This document shows positions 11,549 to 22,934 of a stretch of 64,000 nt of DNA, piece after piece (the first letter of the stretch is position 1; every line of letters begins with the position of its first letter). The notes beneath the pieces are model-generated. The model did no database searches, had not been told where the DNA came from, and saw nothing but the letters and a program-made list of their open reading frames with translations. The position numbers were made by a program, and so were the translations under genes. Source of the stretch: Collybiopsis luxurians FD-317 M1 (Eukaryota > Basidiomycota > Agaricomycetes > Agaricales > Omphalotaceae); contig KN834784.1 in NCBI GenBank assembly GCA_000827265.1, positions 400,587 to 464,586 of the forward strand. The letters are read 5' to 3'.

Positions 11549-13733
11549 ATGTCTTCATCCATGCTCGACCTGCTTTCTTTTGCGGTCTTCATCTTTTTTG
11601 TGCAACGACTTTGGATTCACTTCACTGTTCATCGCCGTTTCCCGCTTCCCCCAGGACCCAAAGGGTGGCCGATAATAGGCAACCTGTTTGATCTCCCCAA
11701 AGAAAAGGCCTATGTAAGATATATGAAGATGAGTGGAGAATATCGTTTGTTTTATTTGCCTTGTATATTACGTTCTATGTCCAGTTCACCAATCGCCACA
11801 CTGCTTTAACAGATTCTGATTTACTTTATTTCAATGCGGCCGGAACGTCCATGTTGATTCTTAACTCCGCAGAAGTTGCGAATGATTTGTTGGTTGGAAG
11901 GTGGAAGATGTATTCGGACAGGTGAGCCTCACTATCGAGGTAATCCATGAAAGGGCGCAATTTTTCACCATGGCGCAGACCTCCATTACCGATGGCTTAC
12001 TTGTAAGCAGCGAGAAGGATTACATCAAGCAGTCAATCAATTACTGAACGTCCTTCACAGAGCAGGAGTGGATTTTTCGTTTGCATTACTGTCCTACGGT
12101 GACAACTGGCGCAGTGAGTTCATAGCCTCTTTCTGGTTCAGTATTTGACTGCATGACGTCTGAACGCTAGAACATCGCTCGCTTCTCAAGCGGGAACTAT
12201 CGCCGTTGCATCTTCCAGCATACCAAAAGCCTCAGCTGCAAGAAAGCATGATTAAGTTTCTGCACAACCTCCTTGAAACACCGCAGCAATTTGAAAGTCA
12301 TGTTCATCTGTGTGTCTCAACCCACTTTCTCGAGATACTCATTTTTTATGTCATCCTTAAAGCCTCTTTGGGGGGACGCTTCTTTCATCAGCATATGGCC
12401 TGTCTATTGAAGACCCGGGCGATTATTATCTCATGCTTGTCAAAGAGGCTATGCGAGCAATAGGGGAAGTGATGATACCTGGGACATATATTGTGGATAT
12501 TTTTCCAGTGTTGAGGTATCTTCCTGCATGGCTGCCTGGTGTAAGTTTCAAGAAAAAAGCCGCCCAAGAAAGAGTGTTCATCGACGGGATGATTCATGAA
12601 ACAATGTCATTTGTGAAGAAGGATATGGTGCGCATTGTCGACAATATCATACTTTTTGCTGACCTTGATACCATTTATTTAGAAAAATGGAATGGCAAAA
12701 TCGTCTATAGCATCTCGACAGTTGCAAAAAATGCATGATGAAGGGACTTGGTCTGAAGAAGAGGAGACTGTATTGAGAAACCTTTTGGCTTCCTTATATG
12801 GAGGTTCGTTTTGATTGGCAATGAAATATGCTATCTTATACCTGTTCTTAGCGGGAACGGATACGGTAAACGAGAAACGGCATCTCATGATACCTTTGTT
12901 GAAGCATCTCTTGCCGTTATCTAGACTGCTGCCACTACAATGAACATTATTCTGGGCTTCCTTCTGAATCCTGATTCTCTGAAGAAGGGTCAGGCGGCAG
13001 TCGATGCAGCCTTAGGCTTCGATCGGCTTCCAAACTACGGAGATGAAGGAAAGATTCCTTATGTTGATGCAGTTGTGATGGAGGCATTGCGATGGCAGCC
13101 TGTGGTGCCACTTAGTATGAATTTGCTTACAATCGAGAAGTACCTTTCTAATCTTGTCCCGGGGAATTAGGTCTACCTCACTATACTCGTAGTGCGGATA
13201 TTTACGGAGGCCATTATATACCTGCCAACACTATTGTTCTCGAGAACACCTGGTTAGTACCGCTTCAGAATATGACACATGTTGCTGTACTTAAGACTTC
13301 ACAATGTTTGCAGGGCCATTTTGCATGACCCTGCAACGTACGGTGAGGACGTGGACCAATTTCGCCCCGGACGTTTCCTCAATCCGGATGGAACGCTTAA
13401 TAATGCTGTCCCTTACCCATCTGCAGCATTTGGATATGGAAGACGTACCTGTCCTGGGAAAAGTTATGCGCAGAGCGCGCTCTGGCTCACAGTGGCATCA
13501 TTGCTCTCTTGTTTTGATTTCTCCAAACCGGTGAATGAAAAAGGGGAGGAAATACACCTATCAGTGGATTATATTGACGGTCTGATTACGTACGTGCTGT
13601 TTTAGTCAAAACTGGTATTCTCATTGCAAATGTCCACAGGCATCCTTCAACCTTTGAGTGCATCATTCGGCCACGGTCCAAGGTAGTTGAAAGACTGATT
13701 AGGCAGAAGAGAGAACAGCAAGTGCTGTCGTGA
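11549..13733 (+). CDS. Cytochrome P450 (P450 A, copy 1)
   Basis: Twelve exons with consistent phase give 520 residues: 11549-11744, 11813-11921, 11979-12002, 12061-12113, 12171-12309, 12363-12627, 12683-12803, 12852-12865, 12925-13114, 13171-13252, 13314-13589, 13640-13733. An N-terminal membrane anchor (~5-20) is followed by PPGPKGWP (34-41). The I-helix motif is AGTDTT (303-308), ExxR is EALR (360-363), the PERF-like motif is FRPGRF (414-419), and heme-binding FGYGRRTCPG has the ligand Cys444. It resembles basidiomycete P450s usually annotated as OrdA-like (CYP64-clan). It should be an ER monooxygenase with unknown substrate. No lesion was found. A 14-nt exon carries part of the I-helix motif. 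Confidence 0.85.
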
Positions 13734-14403
13734 ACCTTTTTTGCCCTGGCGAACTCTCCCTCCTTTCCGTATATCAATCTGGGCATTCACTTCGATACCC
13801 ATACCATGCCTCTACCAATTACAATTCGGCAATGAGATTCAGGTGACCAGATACGCTGAGAACAATTTCGCTCAAGGTTTCGAGATATTTTAAGACCACG
13901 AGGGTGGTGAACCGCGAGAGACACGAAATAGGTTGGTCGCTATAGCAGACGGAAGGCAAGAATGAGCGTTACCGCATTGAACGCGCCCAACTTCATTTGT
14001 TGCATTTTTCGTGAACAACAACCTGTAAGCAAGCAATTCACCCCTTTTTGAGCCGCTTTTATTTGTGCTGCAAGCTTCATTTCGACTTTGGATTTAAGCT
14101 CACTGAAATCCTGATATTCATCATTCGGAAGTTCCCCCCCAGTCAGGCACTAGGTCGTTCACCCTCCGGAAGAGCTGTGGATGAATTGTGGCGTTTAGGT
14201 TTTCTTTTACTTATTTCGGAGCAGAGCGGAAGGCCTTTCTCCTAGGTATATACTGCTCCTCTAGACCTGTGAATAAACTTATACCTTGACTTCATATTCT
14301 GTTTGGGATATGTACCAGCTCGTATAAGTAAACATATTGTCAGTTGAAGGACTTAGGAGCAGCGAGTTAATCTCAGGTCAGAACAGGCCCTCCATACGTA
14401 AGA
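13734..14403. other. Spacer between P450 A and the P450 B remnant
   Basis: The first ~300 bases match the same position in copy 2 (28012-28325), after which the copies diverge. The last ~30 bases before 14404 resemble the sequence just upstream of P450 A, suggesting this is the old P450 B promoter. Confidence 0.45.
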
Positions 14404-14740
14404 ATGCCTTCAACCACCACCGACCTCATCATTATCATGGTTTCAGTCTGTTTTGCACAAAGTGCTCTCTGGCTCACGGTTGCTTCGCTGCTCGCCTGTT
14501 TTGATTTATTCAAGGTGCTGAATGCAGAGGGAGAGGAAATTCATCCGTCTACGGATTACGTTGATGGTTTGATTATGTATGTGCTTTACTTCGTACTGGT
14601 ACAGTTAAAAATGGAAAAGTCGCTGAATGCAAATGCACACAGGCATCATTCACCTTTTGAATGCATCATTCGGCCACGGTTTAAGGTAGTCGGAAAGCTG
14701 ATAAGACAGAAGAGAGTGCAAGACGTCGTCGTAAACATTA
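14404..14740 (+). pseudogene. P450 B remnant: start fused to the C-terminal end
   Basis: The frame opens with an N-terminal anchor-like MPSTTTDLIIIMVSVCF and runs directly, in frame, into AQSALWLTVASLLACFD, the helix that follows the heme cysteine in P450 A. The final exon follows after an intron (matching ECIIRPRFKVV). All of the catalytic core, including the heme Cys, is deleted. Copy 2 of the block keeps a longer 3' part of the same gene but no start. If spliced it would encode only a ~90-residue anchored stub, so it is called a pseudogene. Confidence 0.75.
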
Positions 14741-15037
14741 CAGTACTTGGTTATATTCCTTACTTTTTCTTCACCTTTTCATTCTGTATCCTAATTACTA
14801 TGCGCATACATCGGACTCGGACTCTAAGAATACGATGTGCCATCATTCCGTCCCCTACGTACGCGTTTAAGGTTAGGGTTCGAAAATTTCGGTACCTTAC
14901 GGGCGTCTAAATTATTTTTCGTGGTTTCGTCCCAACTCCCATTCGACGCCTAGTGGCGTTTCGGATGCAATTTTCCGCATAATCTCGCGCAACCATCCAC
15001 CCCAAGTTTCCTCGAACCGTTAACGATCCAATTAGAA
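14741..15037. other. Spacer upstream of the phosphotransferase
   Basis: Well conserved between the two block copies (compare 28892-29187). It includes a GGTTAGGGTTCGAAAATTTC stretch near 14872 that recurs near 29018. It probably contains the promoter and 5' UTR. Nothing else is seen. Confidence 0.4.
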
Positions 15038-16845
15038 ATGGGATACCTCCCCAACGAAAGGCTTCACCATTTGAAACAGTACTCGTATAAAGGCATTGAC
15101 AAGTGAGTGTTTTTACGTGTTTTTCGTTCCAGTTAAACTCATTTTGCAGATCTATTTTATCCAAGTACATTTTAAATCCATTCTGGACGTGGTTCGTCAC
15201 ACTATGGCCGACATCTGTTGCACCGAATACTGTGGGTGGATTCTTGAAGTAGAGCGAGAAATTTTTTATTGACACGGACACAGATAACACTTTCAGGACT
15301 TTGCATGGTCGTCATCAACTTTCTAACGCTTCTGTATTATGACCCGAACTATTTGACTGAGAAAGGTGGGGTGCAGATTCCTCAGTGGATTTATTTCACG
15401 TAAGTGCTCCTGCTCTCACCCGCAGGAAGGCTTCTGAAATGACTTTTATTGTTACAGCTGGGGTATCGGGCTTTTCCTGTACCAGAGCTTTGATGCCATT
15501 GACGGGTCTGTCACTCTTTCCTTCGAATCTCTAAATACCCTAAATCGAAATGATGCAGCAAGCAAGCTCGGCGGACGGGAATGGCAGGCCCACTAGGTGA
15601 AATGTTTGACCACGGTGCGTACTTTGTTAGAAATGGGAGTCGCTTATCTGACTATTCACTTTCAGGATGTGACGCCTTAAACACTACCGTGAGCACCACT
15701 CGCATATCGCGTTTCCTTTCCGACCTCACTCGCATTACAGCTTGAAGCTATGCTTACCGCGCAAGCTCTCAATCTCGGCCGCTCATGGTGGACATTTGCT
15801 TCCCAGGCTGCCACCCTGGCAAATTTCTATTTGACGACATGGGAGGAATACCATACCGGTGAGGTCAACGCCTTTCTGCTCATGTCCGACATCTAAACTT
15901 TTTTTCTGCAGGCTACCTATACCTTGGAGTGTTTTCTGGGCCTGTAGAAGGTATCTTGATTATTGTAGGAATATACATTGTGACAGCACTTCTTGGTACG
16001 TCTCGCATTGCTCCTCACAACGAAATTAACCATTCCCGTCATGCAGGACCATCAATCTGGGATACGCCCATCCTCGACTTCCTGCACCTCTCACACATCC
16101 CGCTCATCTCCTCTACTATACCCAACATCGGATTAAATGTCTCGTTCATGGTCTTTGGCGCCTTTATGATGGCATTCAACATTCTGAACAGCTATGCCAA
16201 CGTCCGTGTCGCTATGCGTGAAGCTGGTAAATCGACAATCAAGCCGCTGCTGTTTCTTTTTCCGTTTTTGTTCTCCGCGGGCGTGCAGTTGGCTTGGATT
16301 GGCCACCCGAAATTTTTCGACGCAGCTGGAAATGAATTCACGATCCTAGAATCATCGCTCTTTGTGCCCTTTATGTGCGCATGGGGACTTTCATTTGCGC
16401 ATCAGGTTGGAAAGATGATATTGGCGCATTTGACCAAAGGGCCATTCCCGGTTTGGGATTGGGTGTTTTTAGCGAGTGTGGTTGGGGCGGTCGATATGAA
16501 TTTACCGAGGATTTGTGGAATGTGAGTTTTCGTCCACCTATTCTTATTCGTAAATATTGACGAATTCCTTTTCCTGACTTTTTTTTCTCACCTTCCCCTT
16601 TTTATCACCGTCCGAACAGTCCTCCAATAATCCAATCCACCCCGCGTACAACGTTCCTGTACGTCTACGCCACCCTGCTCATCTCGTTCATTGCCTATGC
16701 GAGATTTTGTACGCTGGTGATTAATGATATCACGAATTTCATGGGGATTGCGTGTTTTACGGTGCGGAAGAAGGATGAGGAGGGTGTGTGGAGGGGTACT
16801 GAGGAGGTTAAGGCGAATGGGGAGGGAATGAAGAAGGTTGTCTAG
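15038..16845 (+). CDS. Choline/ethanolamine phosphotransferase (CDP-alcohol family)
   Basis: Ten exons give 430 residues: 15038-15102, 15150-15231, 15284-15399, 15458-15505, 15559-15614, 15666-15688, 15741-15858, 15912-15995, 16047-16521, 16620-16845. The CDP-alcohol phosphotransferase signature D-G-x2-A-R-x8-G-x3-D-x3-D is complete at D103 G104 A107 R108 G117 D121 D125 (IDGKQARRT... then GEMFDHGCDALN). Multiple hydrophobic helices follow. CPT1/EPT1-type enzymes make phosphatidylcholine or phosphatidylethanolamine from CDP-choline or CDP-ethanolamine and diacylglycerol in the ER/Golgi; which headgroup cannot be read here. The paralogue in copy 2 (29188-31012) carries a frameshift, so this is probably the functional one. 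Confidence 0.9.
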
Positions 16846-17910
16846 AGTGTCAAGTTTGAACTGGTTGATGATTTTACGAAATTTGCGCATACCCACTTTT
16901 TGTTAATGCCAGTTGTGCATAGAGAGCAAGGAGACCGCCTGTTGTTTATTCTTACTTTATTCCTTTGATCGCTGTAGACGCGAATGCAATACTCATTCCA
17001 CATCTATTAACAGCATCTGGCTCGCACCCAATTAATTTTATTGCAGGATTTTCGACATGGTCTTGTGCTGCTTTCGGTTTCTCAGACCTGCACGGCTTCG
17101 TAATCTTGCTACTTAGACTTAGACCCTTGTTTATAAGTTTACAATATGTTCACCTATGTCCCAAAAGGACTAAGGCTACAAGCAGCCCCAATGAACGAGA
17201 CTACATGCTAATGTACTTTTCGAAATCAAATAAAATGCGAGTAAAATGTAAATGGAAACGCCACATGCCACCCATTCCAAATCGAAGAGGAGACATTAGG
17301 GCCAAGCCAAGTTCCCATTCAGGCGTAACCGCACTGTGGCGATTAACTCTTACTGAACTAGGACAGCAGATTCAGAACTTCTCTTGTACTGAAAAGGCCA
17401 AAATCCCACATAACCGGATGCGACTCTGGTGCTCCAACGTCCCCAGGGTTTAATGTGGGTGATCAAATGAAATGAAAAGAATGGAAGAGTAAAGAAGAAT
17501 GGGGAGTATGAGAGAATCGAAGAGCGAAACATTAGTATCTTGCAAATTCATCTCTCGTTGATAATCCCCGGAAATCCTGCCCGCTGAACGGATTGCATGT
17601 GTGCTATTCCGCAGAGAGTTGACATAACAGGCACTCTTTGATCAGAGTTGGTATCTTTCTTTGGGTCGTATCCAGGATCCCTAAGGATCAAATATTGAGC
17701 AGTAACAGGAAATACTGCTTGCTGGTGCAACTTCAGTTGGTGGCTTGCGATTCAACCTGCCAGGGCACAGGTCAGTCAAGCCATTCTTAAATCATCACGA
17801 CGCACATATAAGACCCTTCAATCTTTCTACAGTAACAATGTAAGGCCAAAGATCAGTTGCAGGCTTTGTGGCAAGTATCATAAGTGCTTTGGAAATTCAT
17901 ATTTTGGGTC
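16846..17910. other. 3' flank of the phosphotransferase, no clear gene
   Basis: The first ~130 bases match copy 2 (31013-31140). The rest has only unsupported short frames, including a 162-codon one at 16965-17453 that lacks domain features and has no counterpart in copy 2. Confidence 0.4.
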
Positions 17911-18082
17911 GGTACAGGCTTACAGCAGGAGAGGACAAAAGTACCTCCCTGTTAGTTGATTAAATACAGATGTAACGAAGCGGGCATACCCTCCAAGTTC
18001 TTCATGAATGCTCAAATATCCATGCACTACTAGGATTTCAATGAAAATAAGGGAAGGAATGGAAAAAGTGTAATTTGCATGT
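17911..18082 (-). pseudogene. Relic of the small secreted protein gene
   Basis: On the minus strand this matches the 5' exon and second exon of the gene at 31464-32018, with shared sequence such as GTAGTGCATGGATAT and CTCCTGCTGTA. Relative to that gene there is a one-base deletion in the signal-peptide codons, which puts TAG TAG in frame. The 3' exons are not recognisable. Similarity is patchy, so the relic call is moderate. Confidence 0.5.
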
Positions 18083-18450
18083 TCAAAAGAGAGTAGTTGT
18101 GGAAAATATTTTGGTTCAACTAAGACTGGCAGGGTGCTGATTTACCAGCTCTAACTTACCATCTTAAATCCCTTCATGAGAAAATGTAAAATTAAATAAA
18201 AAATAGAAAGTAAAAAATCATCCAGATGGAAACTTAGAGTTAGTCCTGTCTCTCTGCATCTCAGGTGCTACCTGTCAACAGGTCCTACATGCCAAACACA
18301 GTCTTCCCTCTTTCCCCCATTGCTCCTGCAACCCTGCTTGACCTCCCATCATTCATCTCACATATATTTTACCATTGGCACAACTCTCTACATATTTCAC
18401 TGTACTCTAAACTTCTGCCCTTACTTTTGACTGACTAGGCATGTCCTAAA

Positions 18451-18611
18451 ATGGGGGCCACAATTGTGCAATCATTAATTTTCAATGTCAACATTGCTCT
18501 AGGCTTGGCACCAATAATTTCATCAGTGGTGAGCATTCTTTTCACAAAAATTAGGTGTTGAGTAATTCTCATTGTTACACAATACAAATTAGTTGGGTCT
18601 GATCTTCTCTG
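18451..18611 (+). pseudogene. Truncated copy of the multi-pass membrane protein (exons 1-2)
   Basis: Exon 1 (18451-18528) and exon 2 (18593-18611) match the intact gene at 34853-36313, including the intron between them and the following GTGAGCTT donor. Exon 1 has one extra in-frame codon. Homology, which also covers ~150 bases upstream (from about 18300), stops near 18630 where repeat DNA starts. The remaining eight exons are absent. Confidence 0.8.
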
Positions 18612-18629
18612 GTGAGCTTCAACTTCCAT

Positions 18630-19990
18630 CAGGAAAAGTACTCAGAGCCCAGGCAAATACTGGTAGCCTAAGGGCACCCAGGATATTGGCTAAATCCTAG
18701 GGACTCTCATGAGTCCTAGGTTGCCCAGGCTGCATAGATTGCCTGGCATCAGGAAAAGTACCTTAAGCCCAGGCAAATACAGGAAGCCTGAGGATGCCCA
18801 GGAAAATGGCCAAATCCTAGGACCCCTCAGACACTCTCAGGTACTTCAAGTTGCTTAGGTTGCTTAGGCTTCCCAAGTTTTGGGCCAATTCCTAGGCTCC
18901 CTGAAAGATGTTTGAAAATAACCTGAGAGTCCCTGAGGGCTCCCTGGGGCTCCCTGAGGATCCCAGAAGCAGAAATATTCTAAATGCTACAAATTATACA
19001 AAATTAGATTGCAAATATATAGTTATGCNNNNNNNNNNNNNNNNNNNNNNNNNNNNNNNNNNNNNNNNNNNNNNNNNNNNNNNNNNNNNNNNNNNNNNNN
19101 NNNNNNNNNNNNNNNNNNNNNNNNNNNNNNNNNNNNNNNNNNNNNNNNNNNNNNNNNNNNNNNNNNNNNNNNNNNNNNNNNNNNNNNNNNNNNNNNNNNN
19201 NNNNNNNNNNNNNNNNNNNNNNNNNNNNNNNNNNNNNNNNNNNNNNNNNNNNNNNNNNNNNNNNNNNNNNNNNNNNNNNNNNNNNNNNNNNNNNNNNNNN
19301 NNNNNNNNNNNNNNNNNNNNNNNNNNNNNNNNNNNNNNNNNNNNNNNNNNNNNNNNNNNNNNNNNNNNNNNNNNNNNNNNNNNNNNNNNNNNNNNNNNNN
19401 NNNNNNNNNNNNNNNNNNNNNNNNNNNNNNATTGTATATATACTATGTACATATGTATAGGCTTTGTACTACACAAATATACTGTGGTCAAGTATGCTAA
19501 GTCAATACAGAGCTTATATTAGTATAATAAACTGTACTTAAAGTATAATAACTGACTAGTAAAACTGAAGTAATAGGTAGCAATAAACCATTACAGCTAT
19601 ATAATAAAATACAATACTACAGTACATTAAAAGCAATACAAGAGTAGGATATATAGAGTAGAGTAAATAGAAGAACAGATGAAAGTATATTTTATTATTT
19701 CACATTTATGTATTGAAGCCTCAGGACACCTGAAAGATCCCCAGGGATCTTCAGGGCAGCCTCAGGGATCCCCAGGGACTCTCAGGCTCCACAGGATTTG
19801 GGGGGTGTCCCTTGGCATCCTGGGCAGCCTATGTAGCCCAGGACTCCTGAGAAGCCTTAAACTGCCCAAGGACAACCCATAACAACCCATATGTGCCTGG
19901 GCTATAGGGCCTTTTTCCTGATGGGGTTTTAGCCAATTACTGGGCACCCTCAAAATTTTTGAGTGACCCTTGGGGCATTCCCTGAAGATC
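18630..19990. repeat. CCTAGG/CCCAGG-rich repeat, first array (contains assembly gap)
   Basis: Degenerate repeats of CCCAGG, CCTAGG, GATCCCCAGG and AGGCAAATACAGGAAGCC. A ~120-bp unit beginning CATCAGGAAAAGTAC is tandemly repeated (18629 and 18748). The unit starting near 18775 recurs near 20332, and the AT-rich stretch after the gap (19431-19680) recurs near 20640-20880. At least two ~1.5 kb copies of one larger repeat are therefore present. No coding capacity is recognised. Confidence 0.75.
19029..19430. other. Assembly gap (402 N)
   Basis: Unknown bases inside the repeat array. The true length and content are not known; collapse or misassembly of the flanking repeat is possible. Confidence 1.
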
Positions 19991-20319
19991 CCTGAGAGCT
20001 GCCTTGAAAGCTGCCTGAGAATGCCTGGACATTCCACAATTAGACACCCATCTCCAGTTTGTCAGCTTCCAGCTCATTAAAAAAAAACCAAGCCAAATTC
20101 AAATTCAAAAAAATCCAATTGCTGATTGCATGGCTCATGGCAAGTCTATACTAAGCATTATGAGAGACTTATGGTCTCTTGGAGCATTTAACTGGCAGCT
20201 ACCATCAGCTGCAGACTTGGCCAATATATTTCACTTTTTTAAAAATTGGCCTAGGTTTTCTTGATGAGCTATCAACTGTCCTCATACTATATAATTACAA
20301 CCATAAGTGCAAAAGTACT

Positions 20320-21400
20320 CTATTCACAGACAAATACAGGAAGCCTGAGGGCACCCAGGAATTTGACCAAATCCTAGGAGTCCTTAGACAATTTGGGTTG
20401 CTTGGGTTGCCTAGGCTTCCCAGGTTTTGGGTCAAATCCTAGGCTCCCTGGGAGATATTTCAGATACTACAAATAATACAAAATGACATTGCAAATACAT
20501 AATACAAATATCTATTTGGTTGCCAAAATCCACAGATTTTTACTTTTAAAATATATCACACAATGTGCTCACTGTGAACTGTCTACAATCAAAAAAATTT
20601 TCCCATTGTCAGAATATGAATACAACTATAATAACCCATTGTATACACTATACATATATGTATATTTATAGCTTCTGTACTCTACTTATATACTGTACTC
20701 AAGTATGTTAAGTTAATACAATGCTTGTACTGGTATGCTAAGTGTTATAACTGACAAGAATTCACAGTTACTGTATAATGCATAAATTACTAATATAATA
20801 CTGACACTAATATACTTAGAACACAGTACAGGGCAGAGCAAGTATAGGAAGAAACTAAAATATATATTATTGTTGTACATTTATATTTTGAGGCCTCAGG
20901 GTACCTCAAAGCTCCCCAGGGATCCTCAGGCATCCCCAGAGATTCTCAGGCTATCTGAGGGAACCTTAGTTCACCTAGGAATATATTGTGGGTTAGGGTG
21001 CGCAGTGGTGCCTCTGAGCTGTTAGGCTCGGAATGGTGATGGTAAGATAAGTAATTGTCTATTGTTGTTGGCCTTCAGAGTAGGCCTTTTATACTCTACG
21101 GTAGGTAATCTAGAAGTATCTACAAGGTAAGTAACAGTTCTACTACATTCCATGTATCACTAATACCGCAGTAATTATCTGAGTAATCTATAAATAAATA
21201 TTACTAAGCCTCATACCGGAGTTGCTAGTTCCGGTCAAAGCGTCGGATCACAACAGAATAGGGGGGGTGTCCTCTGGCACCCTGGAGCAACCTCTGTTAC
21301 CAGGGTAGCCTAGATGTCCTGGTAAAGCTGGAAATCCCTTAGGTAAAGCTAGAATATCCTAGGCATCAGGAAATTTTTCCTAATGTGTTACACTGAGCCT
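20320..21400. repeat. CCTAGG/CCCAGG-rich repeat, second copy
   Basis: Collinear with 18775-19990: the AAATACAGGAAGCCTGAGG start, the GGTTGCCTAGGCTTCCCAGG middle, the AT-rich ACTGTACTCAAGTATG part and the GGGGTGTCC end. It is interrupted by a solo LTR at 20984-21255; the pre-insertion sequence can be reconstructed by comparison with ~19795-19850. Confidence 0.7.
20984..21255. mobile_element. Solo LTR with 5-bp target-site duplication
   Basis: 272 bp beginning TATTGTG (one change from TGTTGTG) and ending CACAACA, its inverted complement. It is flanked on both sides by GAATA (20979-20983 and 21256-21260). The short TG...CA inverted ends and the 5-bp duplication identify an LTR. No internal retrotransposon sequence is attached, so it is most simply a solo LTR left by recombination. 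The family is not determinable here. Confidence 0.7.
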
Positions 21401-22427
21401 TTAATAATTATAAGTGACCAATGCCAAGTGGTGCATTACACATGAAGATAAGTGTACCCAAAGCTGCAGAATGTAGCAATACATTCAAGATCCTGTTGGG
21501 CTTAATAAGAGCAAGGATTGGGAATATATGAGTGACTAGACATCACCAATCCAGAGAGAGGAGAGTAGGAAAACACATGAAAACCTGAGGAAAGAGCACA
21601 AGGCCTGCTTATGCACCATAACACCTGTCAATACACAATGACAAGGACAAGCTCCTGAGTGTTATTTACATTTTTCAAAATCTCTAAGTGGCAACCATAA
21701 GCGCTAGCATTACATGCACTTACAGTTGCAATTATACAGTACTATGATATTGTTCTCATATAATATTCCCACTACCGTAGTGGTAGTCGCAACCCTTGGT
21801 GGGCATTTCATGGGTTCTTCAGTGTGTGTTACTGTAGAACAGGGATTTTCTTGTACTATAGGTATTTCTGTCCATATAAAAATGGATGTATTGTCTTAGA
21901 ATATTCTTAGAATATTGTAAGTAGATTTTCCAAGGCATTTAGAGAACTCAGCTGAGGGAAAGCTAAAGTTCCTGAGTATTTTTTAGTAGATAATGCATGG
22001 ATTTGAGTGTAAGAAATGACTTTAACAGCACAGAAGCAAAGTAGTGAGATATGACAATGGAATGGGCAGGAGAGAGAATTGTCCTCTCATATTGCTAACT
22101 ACTTCCTCAAATTTACTTATATTTTGCTCCAAGCAATAAAATATGTTTTGAATACAGGAGATTAAAGCTCCAATAAATCCCTTCATTGGATGCTTTTGAG
22201 CACCATCTGTAAATTTTAAACAACGCAGACTTTCCTTAAATTTAATGAATGAGAATGTGTAGCAATGGCTTCTGACACTTACTATGCATATGACTTGCTT
22301 CTTAACATTTACAACTTCCGCTAGTCACTCATTTGCATATAAGTATTTCGGTATCTTATCAGCACTCATTACTTTATGTTTTGATCTTCATACTACATGT
22401 TTTATGATTATAATATTCTTTACTACT
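21401..22427. other. AT-rich intergenic DNA, no gene seen
   Basis: Only short unsupported frames. No recognised protein, RNA or complete element. Confidence 0.4.
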
Positions 22428-22934
22428 ACTGTATCATTTCATTCAATTCAACACAACCTGTGACCTGTGACCAGGTGTCGAAATTTTGGTTTTGACATGA
22501 TTGAGAGTGACCTGTGACATCTGAAGAACTTCAACACTTAGTAAAGGGTCGCCGGCTCACCACTCACCAGTGCTCAGTTGTAATATTAGAAAGGTCTGCA
22601 ATAGTGAATCTTTTTTTTTTTGCTAGATCTGCACTGAAAATGGGAAACATATTCATTTTACTTCTAGCAATGCAGGCAGAGGATGAGTGTCCACCAGAGC
22701 TTGTCACTATAAACACTCCCATTCTGACAATCACTATTAAAGAATTTATTGCAAAAGTGATAACTGGTGCTCAGGAATAGAATAAAGTTTGGAAAATTTG
22801 ACCAAAAAGATTACAAAAAAATCAACTGCAAGGTCAATTCAAGACTTACCGAAGTGACCTGTGACCAGCCAAAAAGTTTCGACTTTTTCAGGGTCTGTGA
22901 CCTGTGACCATTGAATTGAATGAAATGGTACAGT
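22428..22934. mobile_element. Short TIR element with TGACCTGTGACC repeats (507 bp)
   Basis: 24-bp terminal inverted repeats with one mismatch: 22428-22451 (ACTGTATCATTTCATTCAAT...) and 22911-22934. Inside both ends the direct motif TGACCTGTGACC recurs about six times in total (near 22460, 22509, 22855 and 22900). A small 88-codon frame inside (22514-22780) has no recognisable domain. Target-site duplications are unclear, so the superfamily is left open. Confidence 0.6.

Larger units (their letters stand above)
11187..18630. repeat. Segmental duplication, copy 1
   Basis: Collinear with the block starting near 25019: 5' flank, P450 A, P450 B remnant, phosphotransferase, minus-strand secreted protein (relic here), membrane protein (first two exons only here). 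The left edge is where GGACTTAG-TTGCTGATGCGA appears in both copies. The right edge of similarity is ~18630, where the membrane-protein intron 2 changes abruptly into CCTAGG-rich repeat DNA. Coding exons are very similar between copies, and introns have the same positions and phases. Confidence 0.85.

Noticed and set aside
12679..12888. Stop codons between P450 A frames read as pseudogene lesions
   Set aside because: All interruptions fall in introns with GT...AG ends, and phases match exactly in both copies, so the gene is intact.
16965..17453. 162-codon frame after the phosphotransferase
   Set aside because: No domain, no conserved counterpart in block copy 2, composition unlike coding neighbours.
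18908..19522. Open frames on both strands across 18908-19522
   Set aside because: They are open only because the gap of N has no stop codons; the real sequence on each side is repeat DNA.
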